DNA from: Aphidius gifuensis
Lineage: Eukaryota; Arthropoda; Insecta; Hymenoptera; Braconidae
Length of the DNA: 64,000 nucleotides
Assembly: GCF_014905175.1 (NCBI RefSeq)
Contig: NC_057793.1
Location: forward strand, 14,286,369 to 14,350,368
Direction of reading: 5' to 3'
The translations under genes were made by a program, and so were the position numbers. Every line of letters starts with the position of its first letter. Positions within the stretch are counted from its first letter, which is position 1. The notes under the pieces were generated by a model, which ran no database searches, was not told the DNA's origin, and worked only from the letters and a program-made list of their open reading frames with translations. Positions 48,311-59,249 of this stretch are shown here, piece after piece.

Positions 48311-48395
48311 TTTTTTTTATTCTAGTATAGTTCACAATGTTCCAATTGAAAAAAAGATCTGGTAACGTTTGTTGTTGGGGCGTGTGGCCCGCGTT

Positions 48396-49369
48396 ACCTG
48401 ACTCATTTCTGGCTCGAATCTGGTCAGGATACCTGAAGATTTCCTTAAGTCAGGTGACCTTATTCAATCCTGTTCAGGAAAGGAACAAGAAACATTAACG
48501 TATTCTGAATAAGGTTCCCTGATCAGATTCTGACTAGAATACTATCAGGGTGAATGAAAAAAAAAAATCTTATTTTTTCCATTCAGTTTCCCTGTTCAGA
48601 AAAGGAACAGGAAACCTGAGCATATCCTGAATAAGGTTTCCTGATCAGGTTCTGACTAGAATACTATCAGGATAAATATATTGAATAAATTGACTTTTTT
48701 TACAAAGTTTCCCTGTTCAGAAAAGGAACAGGAAACCTGAGCATATCCTGAATAAGGTTTCCTGATGAGATTCTGACAAGAATACTATCAGGATAAATAT
48801 TTTTTGGATTCAATTTTAATTTTAATTCTCAAACAAAATGACAACGGACAATTTACCAAATTGTTATATTTTATTTTTACGTTAAATTTACGTCGCAAAT
48901 TCTAATTTAAGTTTTTTTTTGCTGATGTAATTTATGAAAGCAAAAAATCACATCAGATCATCGATAGACGACATGGCCGCGCGTGTTAAGGCCCGTAGTT
49001 GTAATCTGAAAGTTCCGAGTTCGCGTCCTGCTAGTGGTTAGGTAATTTAAGTTATGTTAGGTATATAAAATCTTATCTTTCAATCTGTTTCATCATTAAC
49101 ATTGCTATAGTAAATTAGTTAACCGATTTACAAAACATCAAATAATAAAAAACAATTTTTTTTTTAAATTACTTGATCCTGATCCGATTCTGATCAGAAT
49201 CCTAAAAAAAAGCGTTACATTCTGATCCGTTCCTGAACAGGATTCCTGGTTATATTCTAGTCAGGAATCCTGATCCATTCCTGTTCAGGTATCCTGGCTC
49301 TAACCCTACAACCTGGCCAGGTTTCCTGATCCGGTTCTGATCAGAACCTTAACTAAATTTCCACTTGGG
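48396..49369 (+). mobile_element. family C element, opposite orientation
   Basis: The right end TAACTAAATTTCCACTTGGG then TA is the reverse complement of the left end of 21923-23464. CCTGATCAGG and CCTGAACAGG words and about three copies of a roughly 120-bp unit (GAAAAGGAACAGGAAACCTG) are present. The tRNA-like module is at 48967-49037 on plus. The left end lacks a terminal repeat and is probably truncated. Confidence 0.75.
48967..49037 (+). other. tRNA-like module, family C second copy
   Basis: ACGACATGGCCGCGCGTGTT, AAGGCCCGTAGTTGTAATC and GAGTTCGCGTCCTG match the module at 22398-22470 almost exactly although the copies are 26 kb apart. It is better conserved than most of the surrounding element. 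Confidence 0.6.
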
Positions 49370-49371
49370 TA

Positions 49372-51170
49372 GGGTTCTACATCATTTGTATCGGTTAACA
49401 CTATATTTGCTCGAGAAAACTCGTTTTTATATAAATTTAATGGTAGGATATATGTTTCGACTATAGCTAAAATTTTGAATTGACATTTCTATTTTGTCGA
49501 ATTATGTTTTCCCTTTCAAACAAGAAAATATAAATTAACTAAGGTTGTAATTGAGATGCCACAATGAATTCCGATGAACTTCATCTTTTGAGCTACAAAA
49601 ATGACAAGAGAAACAATCAGAATTATAAATCATGTCAAACTCAGTTTTTTTTTTTTAATCTTGGGGTATTTTTGATTTTTGGGGATTGAAGGTAGGAAAA
49701 ATTCGAAAAAATAGGGACGTTTTTGGAGCCATCATGAATCTTAAACATTCGTCAGCATCCCAAGAATTCTGAAAAATATATTTTCTATTTTAAATAAAAT
49801 ACGTATTTAATATATGGTCTGACGTATTTTTCAGAACATCTGGAGTCATAATACAAATAAATAGTTTGTTTAACGTATTTTTGTGTTTAGAGTACGTACG
49901 TGTTAGTATTTTTGTTTTCCTTGTTTTCATTTAATCGTCTTGACTCCCTTTTACAATTCCAACCCCTACATTTTCTCCTCAATTTCCCTTCCATTGTAAC
50001 CCCTTTTTTGCAGTCCGACAGTGCGTATCGCCGTCATAGCGTCGACTCACTCACTACCTTTTTATCCCCACTAAATTCTTTTTCTTCGCTTTCACCTCGC
50101 ATCCCGGCTAAACTTAGGTCCTTTCTCACGTCATAGATTGCATTATAAGAACTTTGCAAAATGAACTCGGCTGAAACTTTATCATACACAGACAACACAT
50201 CGATAAAATGAACTAAAGAAAAAAACTAAATAAAAGACAAAAATTGCATAAGAACATACATGGAGAACATATTATAAAACCTGTTCTAACTTCATGGTTA
50301 TTTGTACTAGTTGATGTTTTTTTTATAACTGAAAAACATAGTAGTGGTGGCAGTGTAGTAGTGGTGGTGTTTTGGGTGAGTGTTATTTAGGTAGGTTAGG
50401 AACTATTGAATAGAGGAACTGATTGAAATTTAACGTTATTTACGAATATTGTAAATGACTGTGGTCAACAAAACAATGTATCCTGTGTGTGATTAGAAAA
50501 AAAGTCATAGCTAGCTTTTGTATTTTTTTCTTTAACCTCTATCACATACATTATTACTTTCTGATTTTTCTTTTAAAAAAAGTTAATGGTTCATATTATT
50601 ATCATTAATAATTCCTTTTATTCTGAAACAACAAAAATATAGAGACTAGAGTTATAAACATGAATCAATTTTCTGTTATTGAATATACATGTGTGTTGAT
50701 ATATGATAAATTTAAATGAACAAAACTTTAATTTACCGTAGTGATTTCAAATGCTGACCAATTAGATAGGCATCAATTTGAATAGATGATAGGTATGTGT
50801 CAAATTATTTTTAATATATTGATTAAATTTGTCCATTAACCAATGGAAAACACTTGCATTAATTTTTTTCGAACACTTCTGCTGAATTTTGGAAACTTCT
50901 GATTAATTAAGACTGATGGAGAAAAAAGCAGTACTTTACCGTTGATTTCAATTTCTGGATCATTGAACTAATTAATATTTACATTTTTTGGTATCAAAAT
51001 GCGTTAATTTAGTTCATTCTTGACGGTGGGAAATAATTATCTTTGCTATGCAAAAACTCTAGAGAACTTTTTACATGCCGTAAAAAAAAATTGATAGTTC
51101 AAGTCAATATTTTTCAACCCCTACAGTAATGACCTGATCGTAAAAATGTTCAATATCCTGAGTGTAAATT
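49372..51170. other. AT-rich stretch with pyrimidine-rich block
   Basis: 49930-50135 is C/T-rich with a 78-codon plus frame (49900-50136) and an acceptor-like CCCCTTTTTTGCAG at about 50000-50013. No domain is recognised, and it may be only a pyrimidine-biased intronic tract. Nothing else was seen. Confidence 0.3.
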
Positions 51171-51174
51171 CATT

Positions 51175-51860
51175 CAAGGTAGCCTGATACAAGGCTTGAT
51201 CAAGAAATTTTACGCCTTTTTCTATTCAGGTATCTATATCATATCCTTATCTGATTCATATCAGCATAGTTTTATCATATTCTGGATAACTAGCCTAATC
51301 TACACCGGACCAAAACTCGATCATGGTACAAACATTCGAAAAATGAATTATTTTGATATTTTTATCTTGATCGAGTCCTGATACGGATTGAATCCGGCTT
51401 CTTTATTAAGGGTCTCATGAAGCTAACCTAATCCGGGCCAAATGATGCGATCTGGTCTACACAAAAATATCAATTTTTTTTTTCGCTCTACAGATTGCCT
51501 GGTCAGGATAGCATTCAACTAACCCATATATCACATCCATAATAATAGTGGTAGCCTGATGTAGACTCGATCAAGAGTCGATCACAGTAAAAATATCAAA
51601 AAATGTATTAATTTGATACATTTATCTTGATCAATTCGGGTGGAAATTCAAGTCAGATTCGTATCTGAATCGGATCAGAAAACCTGATTTCAAATCGGAT
51701 CCAGTTCAGAAAACCTAGTCAGGAACAAATGATTGTGCGGCCTTTAATTTTGTGATTTAAATCTAAATTAAAATAAATCGTGAGATCAAAATGAGGATGC
51801 TTAAGATTTACAGATTTACAGATCAGGAAACCTGAACCAAAAATGATTAATAAAAAATAT
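51175..51860. repeat. GATCAAG/GATCAGG-word fragments
   Basis: CTTGATCAAG, GATCGAGTC, CCTGATC words and ATTCGGGTGGAAATTCAAG (a class CCC terminus, about 51646) show decayed copies of the 6.46 and 37.5 kb family followed by a family C/D-type end. Confidence 0.45.
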
Positions 51861-52184
51861 TATAAATTAAAATTTTTTTTTTTTTTTTTAATTCATTTGT
51901 TTGCTAATTTATTTATCTATCAAATAAATGCAAACTGATAGAGGAAATATAGTTCAACTGAAAATTCCGAATATCAACGACATTGAGTTCTTGAACCTTC
52001 TATTATTAGCGATAAAATGATAATGATAATAATGATATAATTTAATAAAAATAAATTTATAACATAGCAACTCAGGATAAAAATTTTGGGTACGGAAAAA
52101 GTTTTGAAAAACGAGACTCGGAGTTTTTAAATAAGACCAATCCTAAAGTTTGTCAAAATCACTACTATTTTTTGAAAATCAACA

Positions 52185-52335
52185 AAAGCAACACTGCTGC
52201 GATAGACGATAATCACGATACGATATGATACAATAATCACGATAGAAGATATGATAATGCAAATTTTTATCGTGACGATATGACGATATGATACGATAAT
52301 TCCCTCACGATAATACAATAATATCGTCAAAAAAA
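52185..52335. repeat. hAT MITE fragment, TATCG word
   Basis: CAACACTGCTGCGATAGACG is an end similar to the 19.1-kb hAT MITE, followed by GATACGATATGATA and ATATGACGATATGATACG words. No target duplication was identified. Confidence 0.55.
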
Positions 52336-53085
52336 AAATTTTTTTTTTTAATTCAAGAAATTTCAATAAAAAAATATAATTCGAGAGGATTTTTTGTTAA
52401 TATTTATGCTTTAAAACAATACTGACTAAAATTTTGATAAATATTATTAGACCCTTACTTTAAATGAGTAGGTAAAATAATAATTGAGTGAGGTATCGTC
52501 TCGGTATCGGTGGTATACATAGGGTAAAAATTCAATGTATTAAAAAAAAAATTATATTTCCAAAAACATTGATTTTTAAAAGATTAATTAAAAATGAAAT
52601 ATATAAAGAAATAAATATAAATAAATATAAATAACATATAAAAAATAAAAATATTAATTTATATATAATTATTATTCCGTAAAAAATAAATAAGTATAAT
52701 ATTTATTTTTTTAAAATTTCAATATGATTCGAATGAGTTTCAATTGTATCTATAACATTCACGTATAATCTATGTTTGAAAGTTGAGATATTTTTTTTTT
52801 TTTTATCCCACATGGAAAAAAAATATATAATTTATAAATAAAATTATATATAATAATTACATATAACAATTATATATAAGATTGGGCGAAAACGTGTATA
52901 TGATTTATATAAAATTTATTTATAACGATTATATATAATTTATATATAATAGTTTATATAAAATTATATATATTTTTTATATAAAATTTTATCACATTCC
53001 CCCCTCCCCTCCTCCTCCCATGAATTGTTTTTATTCAAAAATTTTCTTAAATTTTAATATAAAAAAATCAAAAAACAAATCTTCC

Positions 53086-53151
53086 ATTAGAATTCGAACC
53101 CGGGACCTTCTGGTTGGGAGGCAAGTACTTTACCTCGAAGCCACAAATCTT
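53086..53151 (-). other. tRNA-like module, family F left arm
   Basis: On minus, AGATTTGTGGCTTCGAGGTA, AAGTACTTGCCTCCCAACC and CCCGGGTTCGAATTC. CCTCCCA followed by CCCGGGTTCGA is reminiscent of tRNA-Gly. Acceptor pairing is poor. Confidence 0.6.
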
Positions 53152-53387
53152 ATGATAGATCTTTGTAAAAATATAAATAAGAACATGACTTTTCTCAATT
53201 TTTTTACTTTCTGGTTTTAATACCGATTTTATTTTTTTTTTTCATAATAATATGAACGAAGAGATGTTAAAATCAAAATTTTATATATTTGAATAAAAGT
53301 CAGTAATAGAATTGTGATCAAAACAGCAGAGTAAAAAAGTTTAGAATTGTCATATTTTTATGTATATTTTTATAGAAATCTATCGTA

Positions 53388-53453
53388 AGATTTGTGGCTT
53401 CGAGGTAAAGTACTAGCCTCCCACCCAGAAGGTCCCGGGTTCGAATCCTGATT
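53388..53453 (+). other. tRNA-like module, family F right arm
   Basis: AGATTTGTGGCTTCGAGGTA, then CTCCCACCCAGAAGG and the perfect B-box GGTTCGAATCC. Mirror of the left-arm module with few changes. Confidence 0.6.
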
Positions 53454-53799
53454 GAAGATTTGTTTTTGATTTTTTTAAATTAAAATTTAAGAAAACTTTT
53501 GAATAAAAACAATTCATGGGAGGAGGAGGAGGAGAGGAGGGGGAGAATGTGATAAAATTTATATAAAAAATATATATAATTTTATATAAACTATTATATA
53601 AAATCGTTATATATAAATTTTATATAAATTATATACACGTTTTCACCCAATCTTATATATAATTGTTATATATAATTATTATATATAAATTATTATTATA
53701 ATATATTATATTATATTATATATTTTATATATAAATTATATACTTTTTTTCCGTGTGGGATGACATCAATCATATTTTATTTATTGTTCTGTCTACAGT

Positions 53800-53930
53800 G
53801 GTTGAAATTTAACCTCGATCCGAGGTTTGGGCCCGAGGTACGTGTATAACCATATATACCGATACATGGTAACCTCGTGTAAACCTCGATTTTATTCTAT
53901 ATTTCTACCAGGGTAATAGTATCAACAGTT
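53800..53930. repeat. AACCTCGA-word repeat with CCC-class end
   Basis: AACCTCGATCCGAGGTT, GGGCCCGAGGTACG and TAACCTCG words end in ATTTCTACCAGGG then TA, the class shared with families B and C. A similar AACCTCGTTTCGA/TCGAAACGAGGTT pair is at 60.89-61.00 kb. Confidence 0.5.
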
Positions 53931-54988
53931 AACGAGTAACCATACGTCACATTCACATAGCTCGAAGTATAAAAGAATACTATAACGCATCGCTTTGCTA
54001 ACATAAACATTGGTTATTTTTAAATTTTAAATTTTTAAATTTTATTTATCTCATTCCAATTTATTATCATAAATTGGATATTTTATTTTGTTTTTAACTG
54101 GGTTTATTGTATACAAACTCATGGCCAGCAGCGCCGATGATGAGAGAATTGTATGTACAAACCCGCTAGCCCGGACAAGCCCAAATCAAAATTAAAAAAT
54201 AATTATACCGATACTGCCGATACCACCGAGACTCTCGGTGAATATTAGTCAATAATCCTAGGTATCATCTCGGTATCGTCTCAAGAACCGAGACGATACG
54301 AGAACGAGACGATACCGATACTGGTATCGATCTCAAGTCCAGCCCTAAACAACAATGCATGGGCCAAGCCTGGCTGACTCTTTGAAGGCCATTGCTCGGT
54401 TGCCAATCACTGGCGATTCCCTGGCTGACATATTAATGGCCATTTCTTAGTTGCCAATTATTGGCCAAGTCTTCGCAGACTTTCAATGGCCGTTGCTTGG
54501 TTGCCAATCATTGGCCGATCTCTGGCTGATACATAAATAGCCATTGCTTGGTTGCCGTTCATCGGCCAAGTCTTGGTAGACTTTTAATGGCCGTTGCTTG
54601 GTTGCCAATCATTGGCCGATCTCTGGTTGATACATTGATAGCCATTGCTTGGTTGCCGATCATTGGCCAAGTCTTGGTAGACTTTTAATGGCCGTTGCTT
54701 GTTTGCCAATCATAGGCCAATCTTTGGCTGATACGTTAATGGCCATTGCTTAGTTGCCATCCATTGGCCAAGCTTTTGAATCCTTAAACGGCCAACGCAT
54801 GGTTGCCATCACTGGCCAAGCTTCGGCTGACTCTCCAGCGGCCAAGAGTTGGTCTTTTGTTGATTTGATTCAAATCAGAAATTTATTTATAAGTTTCGTT
54901 ATAGCCACCGTGGCCGAGTGGTAATAATTCAGGATATCGCACAGAGACCCGAGTTCAAGTGCAGGTAGCATCAAATCTCAATGATGTA

Positions 54989-55917
54989 CACGGAGAAAAA
55001 TTTTCAGCAAATTTTGCTATGGCGCCATATCATTGAGGGTCTATCTTCTGACTATAAAAATATTTACTATCATGTTAACAAAAGAAAACAATTTTTGCTT
55101 TGAAAAATTAAAATGTACCATAGCAATTTATATAATGTTTTTTTTTTGCTATGTTCAGAAAAAAAATTACAACGCATTAAGAAATTTTTACCGAGGCCAA
55201 ATTTATAAGTTAAAATAATCTAGCCTAAAAATTACATTGTACCATAGCAAAATATATTTATTTTTTTTTTTGCTTTGTTATTCATAAAATTTTGCGTTGT
55301 TGCTGTGGACAAAATTAAAATGATCCTCTGAAAATTTACAATGTGCCATAGTAAAAATTTAATTCTCTTAGAAATCCTATAGGTGTCACTGATAAATACA
55401 AAGCAACATGGTTAAAATTACAATGGGCCATAGCAAAAGCAATGACAGACTCAGAAATGTCAACCACCCCCACTTTTTAGCCGACTGCGCAGGCGTGTCT
55501 TTGCTTATGTTTAAGTTGTTAATGTAAAACAAATAAATGTTAGCGTTTGTAAATGTTGCTGTGGCGCAGCGGATAACGCGTAGGAATTCTGTTCGGAAGG
55601 TTTGGGGTTCAAACCCTGGTTTGGGTTAATAAAATAAAATAAAATGAAATAAAAAAAAAACAAATAAATAAATTATAGATATTGACAATAAAAAAAAAAA
55701 TTTTTATAATATTTTCAATAAATGGAATAAATTTTGCGTTTGACCATAACAAAAATTACTATGGTACACAAAAAAAAAAATAGCCACGCCCACACGATAT
55801 TTTGCTATGGCCCATATGAAAATATCATGAAACCGATAGATGGCGCAGCTCAGCTATGGGCCATTGTAAAATTTGCTATGTTTTTTTCGTAAAAAAAAAT
55901 AAAAAATTCTCTCCGTG
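54989..55917 (+). mobile_element. family A element, second copy
   Basis: CACGGAGAAAAATTTTCAGC and AAAAAATTCTCTCCGTG ends, flanked by TA on both sides. GCTATGG/CCATAG words fill the interior and a plus-strand tRNA-like module is at 55554-55626. It is inserted in family H. Confidence 0.8.
55554..55626 (+). other. tRNA-like module, family A second copy
   Basis: TTGCTGTGGCGCAGCGGATA and ACGCGTAGGAATTCTG resemble the 5' half of tRNA-Arg. GGGGTTCAAACCCTGG can form a T arm: CAAAC lies in the loop of a GGG/CCC stem. Acceptor pairing is not convincing. Confidence 0.6.
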
Positions 55918-57130
55918 TATAATCATAATTTCTTCAATTGATTATTAACAGTTTGTTTAATAAAAGCCCGATAGTTAAATAATTAATAAATAAATATTTT
56001 TTTTTTTTCTTTTTTAATGGAATCAATAAATGGGCCATACTTGTTCTTGAGGAACATCACTGGGCCATTCATGGCACACTGTTAAAATTTTTTGTGGAAA
56101 TTAAGACAAAAAATTCTGTTAAATAGAAATTTTTGTTCAGGAAATAAAAACATTTGAAAGAAGTAAAAAACAAGTTGGTTAAAAGAAAAAATAAATCTCG
56201 ATTCAAGTATTAGAAACATCAAATACAGTGAAAAAAGATTTATTTTAAACCACGTATATCCTCCATTTGAAACTATTAAAGGAATTAAATTAATATTTTT
56301 TTTTCTTATTCAATAAATATAATTGTCTTGAAAAAAATCGAAAATATCTAAATTTTAAACACTTTCGTCTTGCTTCGTAACAAGTTTGGTTTTATTGATT
56401 ACAAAAATGTCTAATATCTAGACACGGTCGTCTTGCTGTGTAACAGATTTTGTTACTTAAAAAACAAAAGTGTCTAAATTCTAGACACTGTTACGTCTTG
56501 TTTTATAAGAGATTTGGTTCCCTTAAAAACAAGAGTGTCTAAATTTTAGACACTGTCGTCTTGCTTTGTAACACGTTCGGTTTTATTAATAAATTACAAA
56601 AATGGCTAAATTCTAGACATTGTCGTTTTGCTCTATAACAGATTTTGTTACTTAAAAAACAAAAATGTTTAAATTCTAGACACTGTCGTCTTGCTTTGTA
56701 ACAAGTTTGGTTTTATGAATTACAAAAATGGCTAAATTCTAGACATTGTCGTCTTGCTTTGTAACAAGTTTGGTTCTATGAATTACAAAAATGGCTAAAT
56801 TCTAGACATTGTTGTCTTGCTTTGTAACAGATTTTTTTTTAGCCATAATTTATTTTAGAACCATAAATTATTATCATTGTTGAGTTTAATGATTTGTTAA
56901 CGTTAAATTTGTTTTATTGTATATTTATATTAAAGTAAAATTTGTTTGTTTTATTGAATTTTATAATACTAAAAAAAATTTACACCGGAAATAATATTTA
57001 ATTTAACGAATTTATAAATTTATATTTAAACATCTAACATTTCGTTCTTTATTACAAGACTTTGCAAATTTATTCTATCGTAGCCAACGTGTGCTTTAAG
57101 TTTATAAAAATCACAACCAAATCATAATCT

Positions 57131-57202
57131 TGAGGTGGCCGCGCGGGCTAAGATATGCGTTTAGAGAATATAAGATAGTAGGTTCGGTTCTCGGTTAAAA
57201 CA
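57131..57202 (+). other. tRNA-like module, family N
   Basis: TTGAGGTGGCCGCGCGGGCT (type II-like A-box) is followed 40 bp later by AGTAGGTTCGGTTCTCGG (B-box-like). It sits between the two repeat arms. Confidence 0.55.
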
Positions 57203-58577
57203 AACAAATAGATTTAGGTTTTCGGATAGGTAGTAGGATAAACAATTACGATATAAATAAACAATTAGGATAAAGAGTAATTAACAATAAAAAAAAATAA
57301 TTTTTTTTTTTTTTTTATTAAAAAATTTTTAAAATATCTATTTACGTCTTGAGTTATACTATTATTGCTTTTAATTTGGAAAATAAAGTCTTGAAAAAAA
57401 AAAAATTAATTTTTATTCAAGGCAATATGTATCCATGAAAAAAGAATGTTATTATTTTCACACAGGAATATTATTGCATATAAGAAGACAAATTGTATAT
57501 AAAATTGAGGGACTTTATTTATAAACCAAGGCGTACAAGTATTTACAGCAAAACAAAATGTGTCTAACATTTAGGCAAGTTTGTTTTAAATTAAACCAAA
57601 TCTGTTATAAGGCAAGACATAATATTGTCTAAAGTTTAGACACTTTTGTTTTTTGAAAAACAAAATCTGTTACAAAGCAAGACGACAATGTCTAGAATTT
57701 AGCCATTTTTGTAATTCATAGAACCAAACTTGTTACAAAGCAAGACGACAGTGTCTAGAATTTAAACACTTTTGTTTTTTAAGATACAAAATCTGTTACT
57801 AAGAAAGACGACAATGTCTAGAATTTAGCCATTTTTGTAATTCATAAAACCAAACTTGTTACAAAGCAAGACGACAGTGTCTAGAATTTAAACATTTTTG
57901 TTTTTTAAGTAACAAAATCTGTTACTAAGCAAGACGACAATGTCTAGAATTTAGCCATTTTTGTAATTAATAAAACCGAACGTGTTACAAAGCAAGACGA
58001 CAGTGTCTTAAAATTAGACACTTTTGTTTTTCAAGAAACAAAATCTGTTACTAAGCAAGAAGACAATGTCTAGAATTTAGCCATTTTTGTAATTAATAAA
58101 ACCGAACGTGTTACAAAGCAAGACGACAGTGTCTAAAATTTCGACACTCTTGTTTTTAAGGGAACCAAATCTTTTATAAAACAAGACATAACAGTGTCTG
58201 GAATTTAGCCATTTTTGTAATTAATAAAACCAAATTTGTTACAAAGCAAGACGACAGTGTCTAAAATTTCGACACTATTGCTTTTAAGGGAACCAAATCT
58301 CTTATAAAACAAGGCGTAACAGTGTCTAGAATTTAGACACTTTTGTTTTTTAAGTAACAAAATCTGTTATAGAGCAAAACGACAATGTCTAGAATTTAGC
58401 CATTTTTGTAATTAATAAAACCAAACTTGTTACGAAGCAAGAGTCAAGACGAAAGTGTCTAAACATTAGATATACTTTTGATTTTTTTCAAGACAATTAT
58501 ATTTCTTGAATAAGAAAAAAAAATATTCATTTAATTCCTCCAATTGTTTTAAAGGAACGATATGAGTGGTTTAAAAT

Positions 58578-58824
58578 AGTATATTTCGTTACAAGTGCCC
58601 ACTCAGAGAGTGTGCTCTCAACGAATTTGGAGGGGCAAGCACGAGCCTTGGCGAGTGTTTCCCCTCCAAATGAGTTGTGAGCGGGCTCTCTGATTGGGCA
58701 CATGTAACGAACCATATTTTATGTTACTAGGGGCAGTGGTAATAATGTGTGAATTTCTAAAAAGCGCACTACCCCTCTTGCGCTTTGGAAATTCACACAT
58801 TGTTCCCACTGCCCTTGTAACATA
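58578..58824. mobile_element. two compact GC-rich hairpin MITEs
   Basis: Hairpin 1 (58587-58708) pairs CGTTACAAGTGCCCACTCAG with CTGATTGGGCACATGTAACG and has a GGAGGGG/CCCCTCC inner stem. Hairpin 2 (about 58719-58825) pairs TTATGTTACTAGGGGCAGTG with CACTGCCCTTGTAACATAA, with an AATGTGTGAATTTC inner stem. Their absence from the left arm of family N shows they are insertions. The minus open frames here are palindrome read-through. Confidence 0.75.
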
Positions 58825-58979
58825 ATAAATCTTTTTTCACTGTATTTGATGTTTTTAATACTGGAATTGAACTTGAATAATACATAATCGTGAATTTTAT
58901 TTTTTCCAATGAGACATATTCTTGTTTCCTACCAAACTCTGTTTTACTTGATGCGGATGCTTGTCCGTGTTGTGTTCTC

Positions 58980-59070
58980 CTACACGGGATACGATAATAT
59001 CGTGAAAATTTGACGATACGATACGATAATGTCTGAATTATCATATCGTATCGTATCGCGGCAACACTAT
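58980..59070. repeat. hAT MITE fragment, TATCG word
   Basis: GGGATACGATAATATCG, GACGATACGATACG and the right end TATCGCGGCAACACTA match the 19.1-kb hAT MITE ends, with CAACACT in place of CATCACT. Confidence 0.6.
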
Positions 59071-59249
59071 AAAAGAGTATGGAAAAATAAGACTTTTGGA
59101 AATTACTTCTAAAAGGTAGGGAATTTCAAGACTTTTTCAATACATTTCGGTGTTCAGAACGTATCCAGAAAAAAATCACGGGATCGTGCTCCACTAGTGG
59201 TAATTAACTCAGCCTATTTAGTGATACAGCACCAGACCATGAAAAATGA

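Larger units (their letters stand above)
52806..53760. mobile_element. foldback element family F with twin tRNA-like modules
   Basis: TCCCACATGGAAAAAAAATA and TATACTTTTTTTCCGTGTGGGA are the ends. Arms of over 400 bp pair, including TATATAAGATTGGG.GAAAACG, a C/T-rich block (52990-53020) with its G/A complement (53515-53545), and tRNA-like modules facing outward at 53086-53151 (minus) and 53388-53453 (plus). The spacer is about 200 bp. It sits inside a region with GTATCGTCTCGG/CCGAGACGATAC words (52490-52520; 54230-54345), apparently another element with the end CCAGCCCTA. Confidence 0.8.
54348..56075 (+). mobile_element. family H element (TTGGCCA word, tRNA-like), interrupted
   Basis: From 54348 to 54855 a roughly 50-bp unit (GGCC.TTGCTTGGTTGCCAAT, CATTGGCC) repeats about ten times, alternating two subtypes. 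A tRNA-like module follows at 54903-54975 (CACCGTGGCCGAGTGGTAAT, then CCCGAGTTCAAGTGC). The family A element at 54989-55917 is inserted just after it. TTGGCCA-type words resume at 56028-56070 (AATGGGCCATACTTG, CTGGGCCATTCATGG). Family members also leave traces at 43.25 kb. Confidence 0.65.
56226..58842 (+). mobile_element. 2.6-kb palindromic element family N, tRNA-like centre
   Basis: The ends CAGTGAAAAAAGATTTATTT and AAATCTTTTTTCACTG are flanked by TA. The left arm carries about eight and the right arm about fourteen diverged, roughly 60-bp half-units built on GTCTAAATTCTAGAC, TTGCTTTGTAACA and AATTACAAAAATGGCTAAA. They run one way on the left and in reverse on the right, so the element folds on itself. 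The tRNA-like module is near the centre (57131-57202). Extra hairpins (58578-58824) were inserted near the right end. Confidence 0.8.

Noticed and set aside
49900..50136. Ser/Phe-rich secreted protein
   Set aside because: The composition follows a pyrimidine-rich tract; there is no clear signal peptide cleavage pattern or neighbouring exon.
58527..58809. Two minus-strand open frames with cysteine-containing peptides
   Set aside because: They are read-through of the two GC-rich hairpins and are not conserved protein domains.
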